Made by a program: the position numbers and the translations under genes. Below, piece by piece: positions 1 to 10,611 of a DNA stretch of 64,000 nucleotides (positions are counted from its first letter, which is position 1; each line of letters opens with the position of its first letter). The notes below the pieces were generated by a model that was given only the letters and a program-made list of their open reading frames with translations, made no database searches and had not been told where the DNA came from. This DNA comes from Punica granatum. Its lineage: Eukaryota > Streptophyta > Magnoliopsida > Myrtales > Lythraceae. The DNA lies in assembly GCF_007655135.1 (NCBI RefSeq), contig NC_045127.1, forward strand, positions 8,565,001 through 8,629,000, given 5' to 3'.

Positions 1-660
1 TAAACCTTAGTAATTGGCTTTATTTGCCATATTTATGTTCAACAATGTAAACTATGAGAACAAGTTGCTGAAAACATGTTGACAAAGATGAAAAAAAAAA
101 ACATAAAACCCCTTTCCACTTAAGCCATTTCGCCCTGAAAAGGGGGAAATTTCAAACCCAACCCGAAATTCCCAAGAGAAAGCCTCCTTTTTTTTTCCTT
201 TTTTTTTTTCGGCGTGAACTATGGTATCTAGAAGTCCAATTGGACCTAACTAATCCAGTCGAGTCGGATCGGCCCTCTAAGGGGTAAAGCTCTCTCAGCG
301 TGGATTAAACTTGAAACCTTACTTAAGCGGAACAAGCGCCGAACCACTTGAACCAACCCACAGTGGTAGAAAGCCTCCATTTTTAATCAAACTCCAAAGA
401 CACAATCCTCTTGATTTTGGCTACTCAAATCTGATCTAAAAATAATAAGTTTTGAACCCGATTACTCAATAAGATGACATCCTAGCTCAAGTCAATCCTC
501 ACATTTCCATGAAAAAGCTCCATATTTTCTTCATTAATTTCCACAAATATCACAAACAAAATTACATAAAATTAGTACACACAAAAAAATAATAAAATTA
601 AAGCCAACTAATGATTATAATATTCACAATTTTACAACGTAACAGAAATTTCTATTTTCC
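1..660. other. Intergenic DNA with one SINE
   Basis: Apart from the SINE near 211-362, this stretch is AT-rich with A and T homopolymers. It may include the 3' untranslated part of the minus-strand gene that ends at 751. I see no other coding signal. Confidence 0.5.
211..362 (-). repeat. tRNA-derived SINE copy (family 1)
   Basis: Read on the minus strand this copy opens with a box-A-like stretch (GGTTCAAGTGGTTCGGCGC). It continues through a degenerate box B (GGTTTCAAGTTTAATCC) and ends in the shared body GACTGGATTAGT...ATACCATAGTTCACGCC. The same body recurs near 6730, 12805, 15315, 30118, 30888 and 49245. A pol III head followed by a shared unrelated tail is the layout of plant tRNA-derived SINEs. 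The family name is not known to me. Confidence 0.6.
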
Positions 661-750
661 CAAATTTTGCAACCCTAGCTCAAATTCTCCTGTACTTGTC
701 CAAAAGAACACCATGAGATTACGGAACTGACGGCAATTATAGGAACTGCA

Positions 751-1176
751 TCACGCTTTCCAAGAATTTTTAAGCGGCAAAACAAAGAATAAGCATGGAA
801 GCTCTTCAATGGCAGGGAACTCACCCGGAGGCTCGTAGGGCGGGTGCTGAGGCCGCTCCGGCAGGCCAACGGGGCCGTAATACGCAACTGGCAGCGGAAT
901 CCGGACGTCGACAGCGTACGAGTTCCTGAAAATGGAAGGTATTGATGAGATAAAAGGAAAAGGCCAGAGATATGGGGGCAATTCAACACAGCGCCGAGCT
1001 CTTCTCTCGAGCAACACATGGGCGAGCGAAATGCCCACAAAATGGGGGCAAATGAAGATGAAACCAATATGAGATTCTGATAAGTTTGAGGGGAAATTTC
1101 ACCTGAAGGGTACGGATTGTTGATGATCTTGACGAGTTTGGTGCTGCGGTTGGCAGTGCTGTTGAGGCAACTCCAT
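751..1176 (-). CDS. Small hypothetical protein, spliced
   Basis: I do not recognise this protein. Exon 1 runs from the ATG at 1176 down to 1103, with a good donor (CAG|GTGAAA). Exon 2 starts at 925 after a pyrimidine-rich acceptor (TTTTCAG) and can be read to a stop at 751, giving 82 codons. The join keeps frame and yields a glutamine/histidine-rich N-terminus followed by a Pro/Tyr-rich stretch around VRIPLPVAYYGPVGLPERPQ. A second strong donor (GGTGAGT, 824-823) lies inside exon 2. If used, it could splice to an acceptor near 740 and end at the stop at 675, giving a different C-terminus. Neither model has a domain I know. Upstream is a CT/GA-rich leader at 1183-1240, common in plant 5' untranslated regions. 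It may be a conserved small plant protein or a decayed gene end. Confidence 0.4.
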
Positions 1177-1182
1177 CGGCCA

Positions 1183-1240
1183 GGAGAAGAGAGAGAGAGG
1201 AGGGAGAGGGAGAGGGAGAGAGAGAGAGATCGCGCGCGCG
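1183..1240. repeat. GA/CT-rich microsatellite in leader
   Basis: On the plus strand this is an imperfect GAGAGAGGG run ending in CGCGCGCG. It lies just upstream of the minus-strand ATG at 1176, so it reads as a CT-rich 5' leader for that gene. Confidence 0.7.
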
Positions 1241-2132
1241 CAATAGAGAGAAGGAAATCGGAACGAGAAGAATGTATTACTACCGGAAATTGCGTTCTGC
1301 ACCTAATACTTTTTGTATTATCAATTTGCACCCACAATGTTTTGATTTGAGCCACTCTGAACCTCATAGTCTTTAAATGTCACCAAAGTGCTTCTACACG
1401 CAATTACTAAATCCCTTAATAATTAAAAGAAAATTAGTAACAAAGAATGATAATTTAGATATATTTAAAAAGAAATAAATAAATGAGAATCATCACTATA
1501 ATAGTAAAACTGACAACGTTTTATTGTAAATATTATCAAAAAATAGATCGACTATACTTAAATTATTTTCTAAAACAACAATGGGTCTAATAAAAAAATA
1601 TAAAAAAATATATTAGAGTAATTTATAATAAAAATAATTGATTAATTATATAGACAATTATTGGTGCACACGAACTATACAAATTCACGAGCATAGCAAA
1701 AAGTAAAATTGACTAGTAATGTTTAAAAAATGTACAAAACGAAATTTGTAAACATGAATGGAATGATCTTAATATAAGTAACGTATATTAAATAAAATAA
1801 TTAGTTACCTATATATAGGATTTCTAGAGAAAATCAATAGAAGACACTAATTTTGTGAAATATGGGTCACATTAAAAGCAAAAAAGATAAATTAATGGCA
1901 TACACAATATTATTTTTACAAAAAGAAATTAAATATTTAGTCCACTTTAAATAAACGAATTAGCATCGAGTTGACATTAAACTATTGAAAATGACTCTAA
2001 TATATTAGGATTATTATTTAAAATTATTAGTTATTTTTAAAAATTATAAAATTATAAAATTATGAATAATTATCATTAAAATATACTTTTGCAATACATG
2101 GGTTAGAACACTAGTGTGTATTAAAACTAGCT

Positions 2133-2160
2133 TTATTGCCCGAGCAAAGTATGGGTTATT
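2133..2160 (-). mobile_element. Helitron-like 3' terminus
   Basis: On the minus strand an imperfect hairpin (CCCATACTTTGCTCGGG) is followed about 9 bases later by CTAGT. A short GC-rich hairpin followed by CTRR next to a T is the usual Helitron 3' end. The matching 5' TC end is not evident, so the element length is unknown. Confidence 0.35.
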
Positions 2161-4077
2161 GTTTAGAGTAGTTATTTTTTAAATGAATTTTTAAAACTTT
2201 TGGCATTACAATTGAAATTTTCATTAAGTCATATATAATCTTAAATTGAAAGCATTCATATATTAGTACATACAATAACAAATTCAGAATAATTGAAAAT
2301 AAATTATAATACCAATTATGGATGAAGAAAATGATATTACTTAGAAAACATATTAGATTTTCTTAAATATCAAATTCTAAAAAAATGCAATAGATGACCT
2401 CTATGTATTTTGCAAAAAAAAGGAAGTGCAATCATCTATTTTTAATAATTTTAGATAGATTTATTTATTATTATTTCAAAAATATTATATATTTAAACAT
2501 ACGTATTGCATATAGTAGATATTTCTTTTAGTTACTAATTTTGTCAATTTTTTTAAAGATAATTATTTTAAGAAATTATATTTTACATAAATAAATTTTG
2601 AGATTATCTATTTTAAATCAAGAATGTGCTTATATAATAAAATTATGAAATATTTAATGATTTATATGTGTTTTTTAATTTAATCCTAATTGTACATGCA
2701 TTTATAATTATTTATTTAGACATTTACCTTTATGACATTATAATATATATAAAATTACTTATCTAACCCTATTTATTATGGAGGATACAACTTTATGTAT
2801 CTACATATAAATCTATATCTCATGCAATAAATAGGATAAGAGAAGTAAATTTATAATGATATAGGGACAAAGATGTCAATATCAATGAAATAAATGGGGT
2901 AGAAAGGTAAATTAATATTGAAATGGGGTTTAAAAGACCAATCTATATATCTATTTTTCGCTAAGTAATCTATATATCTATTTATATATAGACTTGACAA
3001 CAAGAACATAAATAGGTTTAGAAAAGTAAATATTTTAAAAAATGTAAGGTTAGAAAAGTCAATGCTTTAATAAATATTATCTGTAAGGAATATATAAATT
3101 CTATATTTCATAATGCGATAAAGGCAAAACTTTAATAGAATATTGAAAATAATAAATATATGAAAAACTATTTCATATAATCTACAACTTTATTTAAAAA
3201 TAAGTAATAATATAGGTTAAAAAAGATTCAATCTTAGGATTTAAGTAAATAAAATATATTCAATTTATTTTAAAATTTTCATCATATCCATATATCTATC
3301 AACATATAAAAGTTTTACTTCCATGCAGTTTTAATAGGAGTAAATATAAGTAAATATTGAAAAGATTCAACTTTAAGAATTAAATAAATGAAATATACTC
3401 TATTGTTTTTAAAAATTTCATCATATCTATTTGTCTGTGCACATATATAAATTTTATTCCTATGAGGTTAGCAGGGTAAATATTTATATAATATAAACTT
3501 GACTACATCGTAATATAGGGTAGAATAGTAATTAAATAATAATTCATAGGTTAATTGCATTATAGAAATTACTAAGTATAATGATAATTATTATTGTGAT
3601 TAATAATACTGTATAATACAAAAAAATTTAAAAAGTATTAAAAAGGATTTCAATTTCATTAGTAAATAAATGTTCATAAATTTTTAGTTAGCAAAACTTG
3701 ATTAAGTATTTCTTTTATCCAAAATTACTAAAATTCATGAAACTCATTTATGTAATGTGAAAAGAATAAAGTACGAATAAACACTAAAATTATAAAACTT
3801 TGAAGATTATTTTTCTTTCATCAAATAAACCTAAATATTTTGATACATTTTGGAGCTTTAAAACTATTTCTTTAAAAATTAGACTGATAATATAAATAAC
3901 TTATTGCATAAATTCTATGCTTATGAGTCAAATATATATTCAACATAGTACGTCTAAAATTTACCGTGCTGAAGTTTACAATATATTATTTTTTTTGCAA
4001 ATTAATTTTGACTATAAATTCATATCAATTATTATTTTCATATCTAACTTCTTCTTATAAAATTTTCTTCATAAAAT

Positions 4078-4108
4078 CCATGCAACGCACGGGTTCAATA
4101 ACTTAGTA
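4078..4108 (+). mobile_element. Helitron-like 3' terminus
   Basis: The hairpin CATGCAACGCACGGG is followed by a short spacer and CTTAGT. It resembles the ends near 7547 and, inverted, 2133 and 62975. It may close an element that occupies part of the AT-rich stretch to its left. Confidence 0.35.
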
Positions 4109-5728
4109 TATGTATAGATTAACTTGATTGCAACTAATTTTGTTAGTAAATGCAAAACCTACTCTAAACATAATGAGTATAACAAAGAAATATAAATATA
4201 TATTAGTTTCTAAAAACATAATTGATTAATAACATATAAAGAGTCAGAATATGTACAAACCCCTTCTATGAATTTGTGGTAACATAAAAATATCAATTAA
4301 AGATTTTTATAGATCTTTTTTAGACAGGAAAAGGAAAAGTTTGTATAAATTCTATCTAAAGCAATAATGAAATAAATTCTTGTAATATATTAACAATTAA
4401 GAAAATATGTAATGCATATATTAAATAAGACAACAATTGGTGGCAAAATTATTAGAAAATATAGAAAATTATTTTTGGTTCAAGTTAATATTATTTTTTG
4501 AATGTTAAAATTAATTATTGAAAAATTAATAGTTTTTCAGTTGAATATAATCTAGGATTTTCTACCTACCTATCTATCTATCTGTACTAAAACTCACTAA
4601 AGTTCAATAAATGCTCATAATAAATTAACTTATTAAATTTTAATTTATTAATATAAATAATATGTTAACGTAATAAATAAATATGTAATGCATATTAAAT
4701 TAATTTATGTATTTGAGTATATGTACAAATTATCACAATCCATATCAGAAAATTTCGAATAACATTTATTGAAATATACCCTCTAATGTTTATATCAACT
4801 ATTATATTTATTTATTGTCTCAATATATTATTTTAATAATAAATTATAGAACACCAGTAACCATTAGAAAAATTAGCAAAATGAAATTAGTATGTCTTAA
4901 TGGAATATTTCAGTAGAACAAGTAACCATTAGAAAGACAAAATTTTGTCGTAGTGAGCCTTCAGATGTCACAGTTTTTGGCCTCTATTGAATTTAGAGGC
5001 AATTATACATCTGTCAGGAATACTCTCCTAATATATGTAATGAACCCATGTGGTATAACGGCGATTAAATAAATACGCCATGCAAATTGATCAAGACAAT
5101 TACTTATAAAATTATTCACAAACCTTTTGAAATTAGTCTAACATATCAGAAACTATTACTCAAAATTAGAAATTTATCTTCGAATAACCTTATTGTTCTT
5201 AATAAGTAGATTTATCATTAAAAATCAATATCATAATTATATGAAAATAAACCCGTGCAACGTATGAGATATATAAAACACTTGTTAATACTAAGATTTC
5301 AGACTTTGATTTTTTTAATGCTGAGGTTAATATTAGTCATAGGTTTTAGCAGATGGAAAAAACATATATAAAAATTAATCGAGTTCATAAAATAAAAACT
5401 AAAAGGTGTCATCCTTAGTGATGGAATGAGAAACGTGATGAGTGCTATGTCGGATCAAAACCTGTTAGGCCAATATTACGATCAAGCCTTTCTTTTTTTC
5501 TTTTTTCTTTTTTCTTTTGTCATTTGGTGGTCGTGAATGATTTAGGTGTACCTAAGCGAAGAGAAAGATAATGACTTTGAAAGAGATAATTATTGAGGAG
5601 AGGCGCATTTTGCATGCATGGGACTGATGACAGAATGGTTTTGAATATTTAAATCATACAATTAAATTAAATATCGTTCAAATACAATTAAATTAAATTT
5701 GGGGGTAATTTTGTGTTCAGTAAAAAAA

Positions 5729-6073
5729 GGGAAATTTACTTAAAATGGTCCATGGTTTACCCGTTTTGTCAAATCTATCATATGTTTTTTTTGGTCAAAT
5801 CTATCACATGGTTTACTTTTTTGTATCAAATCTATCCCGACGTTATCTTTTCCGTCGACATCTAACGGCCGTGCTGATGTAGCGCCCACGTGGCAAGTGT
5901 GGCCCACTATCCCTCCACGTGCCATGTCAGCACGGCCATTAGATGTTGACGGAAAAGATAACGTCATGATAGATTTGATGTAAAAAGTAAATCATGTGAT
6001 AGATTTGACAAAAAAAGCATATGATATATTTGATAAAATGGATAAACCATAGGCTATTTTAAGTAAAAATTCC
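5729..6073. mobile_element. Foldback Mutator-type MITE, 345 bp
   Basis: The element is almost entirely two inverted arms of about 160 bp. It starts GGGAAATTTACTTAAAAT and ends ATTTTAAGTAAAAATTCC. It is flanked by a perfect 9-bp direct repeat, GTAAAAAAA, at 5720-5728 and 6074-6082. A 9-bp target duplication is typical of Mutator-like elements. It has no coding capacity. The related site near 11610-11625 lacks the element, giving an empty-site allele. Confidence 0.85.
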
Positions 6074-6574
6074 GTAAAAAAATAAACCGGATGTGCTAGA
6101 CAAAGTGTGAAAATTTTAGTTAGTTCTTGACTTTTTTTCATTATTCATATACAAATCACAAAACAAAAAAATTCACCAGAGTGTCAACTATAATTTTGCA
6201 TCTCGATTTTCTAATAAGTTTATATTCAACATAAGGCACCAAACCAAGCACTCGCATCGGCTATCCATCGATACTTCTTAAGAGAAAGAAACTGACAGAA
6301 TGCGATAGCCGGTCCATCATTTAATTATCTTTGTCACATAGTCACCATCCAAGGTTTCCTCCACACGTATTAGTAATTGCTTAGTGGAGGCAACCTGTAT
6401 ACAACAGAATTATAGTCAGCAATAAAAAATTGGTCCATTACAATGAGAGGGAGGGTCATGACCTTTTCTGAACTCTCAACAATATTCTTTTCCTAATCTT
6501 TATATTATTAAAATATTTTTATTTATTTATTTACATTTATTTATTTATTTTCGGGTTTTTATCTTATATCTTAT

Positions 6575-6712
6575 ATCGAAGACCAATCAATTATGACGAA
6601 TCAAGTTCGACTAGAGTTGGGTCTGTTCACTAAGTGGTAAAACTCCCTTAATTGTGAATTTTTTCCACACATAATATTCAAATTCGACTCAATAAATAAA
6701 TTATTTGTTTAT
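6575..6712 (-). repeat. Partial SINE copy (family 1)
   Basis: This has the middle of the family-1 body (GACTAGAGTTGGGTC, then ACTAAGTGGTAAAACTCCC) and a degenerate box-B region (ATTCAAATTCGACTC). It lacks a clear head and lies next to the fuller copy at 6728. Confidence 0.4.
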
Positions 6713-6727
6713 TTACATTTTGTATAA

Positions 6728-6922
6728 TTTTTTTTAGTTTGTATCATGATACTCGAAAGTCCAATGAGTTCTGATTAATCTAGCTCGAGTTGACTTGACC
6801 TTCTAAGTGGTAAAATATTAGCATTTTTATAAATTTTCTCCACACATAAGACTTGAGTTCGCATTGCTTATAATAAACAAGTACCAAAATCACTTGAACC
6901 AAGCTATATTGGTTACACATTT
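6728..6922 (-). repeat. tRNA-derived SINE copy (family 1)
   Basis: On the minus strand it begins with GGTTCAAGTGATTTTGG (box-A-like), then a box-B-like GCGAACTCAAGTC. It runs through AGTTGACTTGACC to the tail ending ATCATGATACAAAC. Same body as 211-362. Confidence 0.55.
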
Positions 6923-7583
6923 CTAATTTATTTCATTGCGGTTCTAAATCCTTCCCAGAAAAAGTTCGTGAAATGACTTTAAAGTAACATATATAGCTTT
7001 TTAAATTGGTGACCGATTTTCATTTTATCAGATCATTGTTTTAGAGAAGTGAAAGTGCAACATTCTTACAAGGGTACAACGAAAAAAGAATGTGTCTTCT
7101 TAAAAAAAATAATTTTAATAATTTAAAAAAATTGCTAAACACTTTTTTTTTTGCATTTTCTCATTGATGTTCATGATTTTTTTAATATATTATATTTCAG
7201 ATAGCATCTATAACACTTTTTTGTCAATGTAATAAGTTACAACCCATCATAATGATTTTCTTTTTGTAAGATATAAAGTAAATTATTTTCTATATTTTAA
7301 TATCTTAATGAATATGAGTAATCAAAGCAATTAATGACATAAAAAATGAGTTTGTAACTATTATAAATGTAAAATTTGAAGTAAGCATAAAAATATATTT
7401 ACTTCACGTTAACTATATAAGTTAATATACCTTGTAAGAAGTCTAAAAATTAATAATTCATTCTTTTACAATATATTGATGCTATTGTTTATATTGAGTA
7501 TTGCGCAAATTACAATTACGATCTTATTGATAAAAAAAGTTCCAATCCCGCAGCATCACGCGGGCATTTTGCCTTAGTTATAA

Positions 7584-8044
7584 TTAACAAGGGAACCTAC
7601 ACCCGCACTGGATGCCTTTGCAGAAGATTTCGGCCGCATCACCATGTTCTCTCTTACACCACCTTTTGCAGTTCTCAATAAGCAGGCATGAATCAAATAT
7701 TCCCGGATTCAACTCTTCGCATTCACTGCCAGCATCGACTCCGTTAGCTGCACCTGCCATATACGTAAACGTAATTCATAATCATCAATTAACAAAATAA
7801 TACTAAGGATATTTAAATTAAACATACGTACATACTTCATTGTTAGTTCTTTTAATTCAAATTATTCCTCGACCAATTCATAATTCGAACCAATCAAAGT
7901 GAGGACGTCATGATACACCTGAAGTATAGCACGATGTAGTATGTATGAAATTGTAATGGAATCATGGAGTTGAATACCAGTGATGGAGGCAGTGGCAGTC
8001 AGAAGAACAGCAAGGAAGACGATGAGGAACAACTTAGTCTTCAT
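7584..8044 (-). CDS. Defensin-like (DEFL) secreted peptide, copy 1
   Basis: A two-exon gene on the minus strand. Exon 1 (8044-7978) encodes an N-terminal signal peptide, MKTKLFLIVFLAVLLTATAS. The intron is 224 bp with GT/AG ends. Exon 2 (7753-7584) encodes the mature peptide. The join is phase 1 and gives 78 residues. Eight cysteines fall at 34, 45, 51, 55, 67, 72, 74 and 78, i.e. C-x10-C-x5-C-x3-C-x11-C-x4-C-x-C-x3-C. The CxxxC plus CxC arrangement is typical of cysteine-stabilised alpha-beta defensin-like peptides. I chose the ATG at 8044 because the one nine codons upstream would place charged residues before the signal peptide. Such peptides are exported and act in defence or pollen-pistil signalling; which applies here cannot be told. 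All key residues are intact, so it may be functional. Confidence 0.75.
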
Positions 8045-8144
8045 GCTTTCAATTGTAATCTTTCTCGACAATGAAAAATGAGAGCCCTGAGACAGATAAA
8101 AATATTTAGCTTGATTTTATCTATGAGGCCTCTCTGTTTGTCAA

Positions 8145-8345
8145 AGCATATATATATATATATGTATATTAAATGTATATGTGCAAATCAATTTAAAGAA
8201 GGGATGTTATTAATTACTGACTATATATACTGTAATAATTAAATATATATATATATACATATATGTATTATATGTATATGTGCAAATCAATTTAAAGAAG
8301 GGATTTTATTAATTGCTGACTATATAAACTGTAATAATTAATTGT
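8145..8345. repeat. 99-bp direct repeat upstream of the DEFL gene
   Basis: The segment with TGCAAATCAATTTAAAGAAG and ACTGTAATAATTAA occurs twice with a 99-bp period, each copy preceded by a TA run. It lies 100-300 bases upstream of the minus-strand ATG at 8044, so it is part of that gene's promoter region. The TATATATATATA run near 8151-8163 is a possible TATA box. Confidence 0.65.
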
Positions 8346-8349
8346 GACT

Positions 8350-9275
8350 TTTACTTATTGCCAAGTTTTAAAGGGGAAGTAATTAATTAATGCTGACTCT
8401 GCTTATTGCCACACAAAAGTTGAATTCTCATTTTCATTATTTTATATATTGTAAAATCACCTTTCAAAAAGTAATAAGTGCACTTATTCTAATAAAATAT
8501 TTTAATATCTTTTCATGTATCAAATTCAATTAGAGTAGCTATTACTTATTATCAGGAACGTCATTATCAACTACTGAAGCAATATCGAGAAGATTGATTG
8601 CAGAAAATTACTTTTCCGTTGAGAATCATTTGTCGAACCTATAACATTTACAAGTATAGAAACTATAAAAATCAAGCTTGAATGACTACCTAATTTTGCT
8701 AAATATAACAAAGCTTATATGTACGAGTAAATTATTTTGGTGACAATTAAACAAGGAAAATATTTTTATAATTATTACTTCTTGATGTAGGAAATATTTG
8801 TAGCCTCTACCACATTTTTTTACAAGTAATAAATCATACTTGAACGAGCACTAATATCGCCAAAAACAATAAAACCTCGAATTATTTAATTTCTTTGGTG
8901 AAATTAAAGAACGAATAATATTTTCAGAATCTGTTAAAATACTGTTCTCTGAATATGTTAAGCTATTTCTTATTCGGGTTTCTAAATTTGATATATATCA
9001 TATATTATATAAATTGTACGTTAAATTCAATTGCTAAAATAAATAAATAATAAAAAATGAGAGTGGCAAACAAAATGTTATCCTCCATTTTACTATAATA
9101 ATTTAATAATTTTTTCGATTATAACGGAGGCTTATAAGCCAAACAATTGAATAACTTAATTATGAATGCTATATACCTGTTCAAAGCACGAGTTAAAAAT
9201 TACTACGCAACAGTTTTTGCTTGTCATTAATTTTGTTCTTCGAAATTAAAATGAGATTCCTACATATGAATAATA

Positions 9276-9309
<34 letters not shown>

Positions 9310-9450
9310 GCTGAGGACGTTGGGAGCTGAGGTGGGATTCCGAGTTTGTCCGGCTTTTTTGATGAAGGAGAAGAAGAAGACATAGAGGAAGGAGATGGTG
9401 GGGTGGGTCTGTGTCGATTGGCAGGAGGGAGTAAATGGAGAAGGTTATAT
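8350..9450. other. AT-rich intergenic DNA
   Basis: No coding signal was seen. There is a (TA)n microsatellite at about 9288-9308, followed by a short purine-rich stretch (9355-9440) that resembles a gene leader but has no open frame I can support. Confidence 0.5.
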
Positions 9451-9456
9451 TAATTA

Positions 9457-9718
9457 GATCCGTTTGGTTTTGGGGTTGATTTTTAAAATTTTAACTCTAA
9501 CTTTAACTATACCTACTACACAACAAAAGTCAATAACACAATTATTACTTTTTCCATTTTTTTCAATTTTTTAACCATTCAATTCAATTTTTAATACTAA
9601 ATTCTTTCAACTATTTATTACTTTTTCACACTTTTTCTCATAATTCAACAACACAATCATTACAACCCGATTAAAATTAAAACTCAACTTTACTTAATTC
9701 TAAAACCAAACACACTGA
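9457..9718. mobile_element. TIR MITE (family A)
   Basis: The left end CCGTTTGGTTTTGGGGTTGA and the right end (read inverted) TGTGTTTGGTTTTAGAATTA form terminal inverted repeats. The AT-rich interior shares CTACACAACAAAA with a similar element at 45430-45606. Ends of the form GTTTGG are common in plant MITEs. The exact target duplication is not clear, so superfamily is left open. Confidence 0.5.
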
Positions 9719-9789
9719 ATATATTGCCGGCTAGTGCTCCTGCGACCTTATAGAGGTGGTGGCTCACCATGCATTCTCTTCGGACTAAA

Positions 9790-10611
9790 TACGTAAAAAG
9801 ACATTCTCTTTACTCAAATTCTTAATTCTAGCACGATCTTTCAGAAATAATACAGAAATACACGACCTTTCATTTTAGTCTCAAATCTAATACGCCGTTA
9901 AATATTCTGTTAATTCTAACGGTATTGACTGGCTAAGTATTTATAGTGTCGTTATATTATTTGATGAGTGGACCCTATATTTTTTATTTAATAAAAATAA
10001 TGCTGATTTTTTTTTTTAAAGGTAAGGATTGGATCGAAGCTAAGGGGGAGGGGGGCAGGCAATGGCCTCGATTACGGCCACCACACTCCCTAGTCGGGGT
10101 CGAAGACCATCACAGAGGTCACCACTGACCCTGATTGGGGAATGGTGACTGCAATCGAGGCCACCATTGCCAGAATCGAACGAGCCCCAATTTCGGTTTT
10201 TCTTCGATTCTGGCGGTGGTGGCCTCGATTACGGCCATCGGCCCACCAATCGTGGTTGACGGTGACCTTTGTGATGGCTGCCAAACCCGATTGGGGAGGT
10301 GGTGGTCGCAATCGGCGCCACCACCGATGGCTCGTCGGCTCCTCTCCTCCCTTTGTCTTCAGCCGGTCCTTCCCCTCTTTTTTTTTTTAAATCAGAATTA
10401 GTTTTAATTAAATAAAAATGTGGGGTAAAAATAATATAGCGATACGTGGTACCGTTAATGTTTAGTCAGTCAATACCATTAGAATTGATGAAATATTTAA
10501 TGGCATGCTAGATTTGAGCCTAAAATAAAAGGTCGTATATTTGTATAATATTTTCCGAAAGGTTGTGCTAGAATTGAGAATTTGAGCAAAAATCGTGCCG
10601 TTTTACATACT
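9790..10611. mobile_element. Large foldback element with GC-rich cargo
   Basis: Inverted arms of roughly 180-230 bp bracket the element. On the left is CTCAAATTCTTAATTCTAGC, and the right arm read inverted gives CTCAAATTCTCAATTCTAGC. The arms also share ACGACCTTTCATTTTAG-type and GGTATTGACTGGCTAA-type segments. The core (about 10020-10380) is distinctly GC-rich, with repeated GGCCTCGATTACGGCC and CGATTGGGG motifs, some inverted. No protein is recognisable in it. It could be a Mutator-type foldback that captured foreign sequence. I could not define a clean target duplication. Confidence 0.6.

Larger units (their letters stand above)
1300..5500. other. Long AT-rich intergenic stretch
   Basis: About 4.2 kb with no coding signal on either strand. 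It holds Helitron-like hairpin termini near 2133-2160, 4078-4108 and perhaps 5225-5250, and a diverged direct repeat of about 140 bp (near 3221-3300 and 3360-3436, sharing AAAAGATTCAA and TTTCATCATATC). It looks like decayed transposon sequence. Confidence 0.6.
6413..7577 (+). mobile_element. Helitron-like insertion beside the defensin gene
   Basis: Copies 2 and 3 of the duplication run directly from the TTAGTGGAGGCAACC landmark into the defensin-like exon. Copy 1 is interrupted by about 1.17 kb. The right end has a near-perfect hairpin (CCCGCAGCATCACGCGGG, 7547-7564) followed by CTTAG|T at 7577-7578, a Helitron-type 3' end. The left end near TATAGTC (6411-6417) would supply a TC start. Two SINE copies sit inside it. 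The 3' end is 6 bases from the stop codon of the minus-strand peptide gene, so it forms that gene's 3' flank. Boundaries are inferred. Confidence 0.5.
5500..8100. repeat. Segmental duplication, copy 1 (defensin-like locus)
   Basis: This block aligns by eye with 11425-12780. Shared landmarks, in order, are GAAGAGAAAGATAATGA (5560), the ATTAAATATCGTT segment, TCACCATCCAAGGTTTCCTCC (near 6344), TTAGTGGAGGCAACC, the defensin-like exon 2 and GAGGACGTCATGA. Parts also match 31110-31500. Copy 1 carries two insertions absent from copy 2: a foldback MITE (5729-6073) and about 1.17 kb between about 6413 and 7577. Confidence 0.7.
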
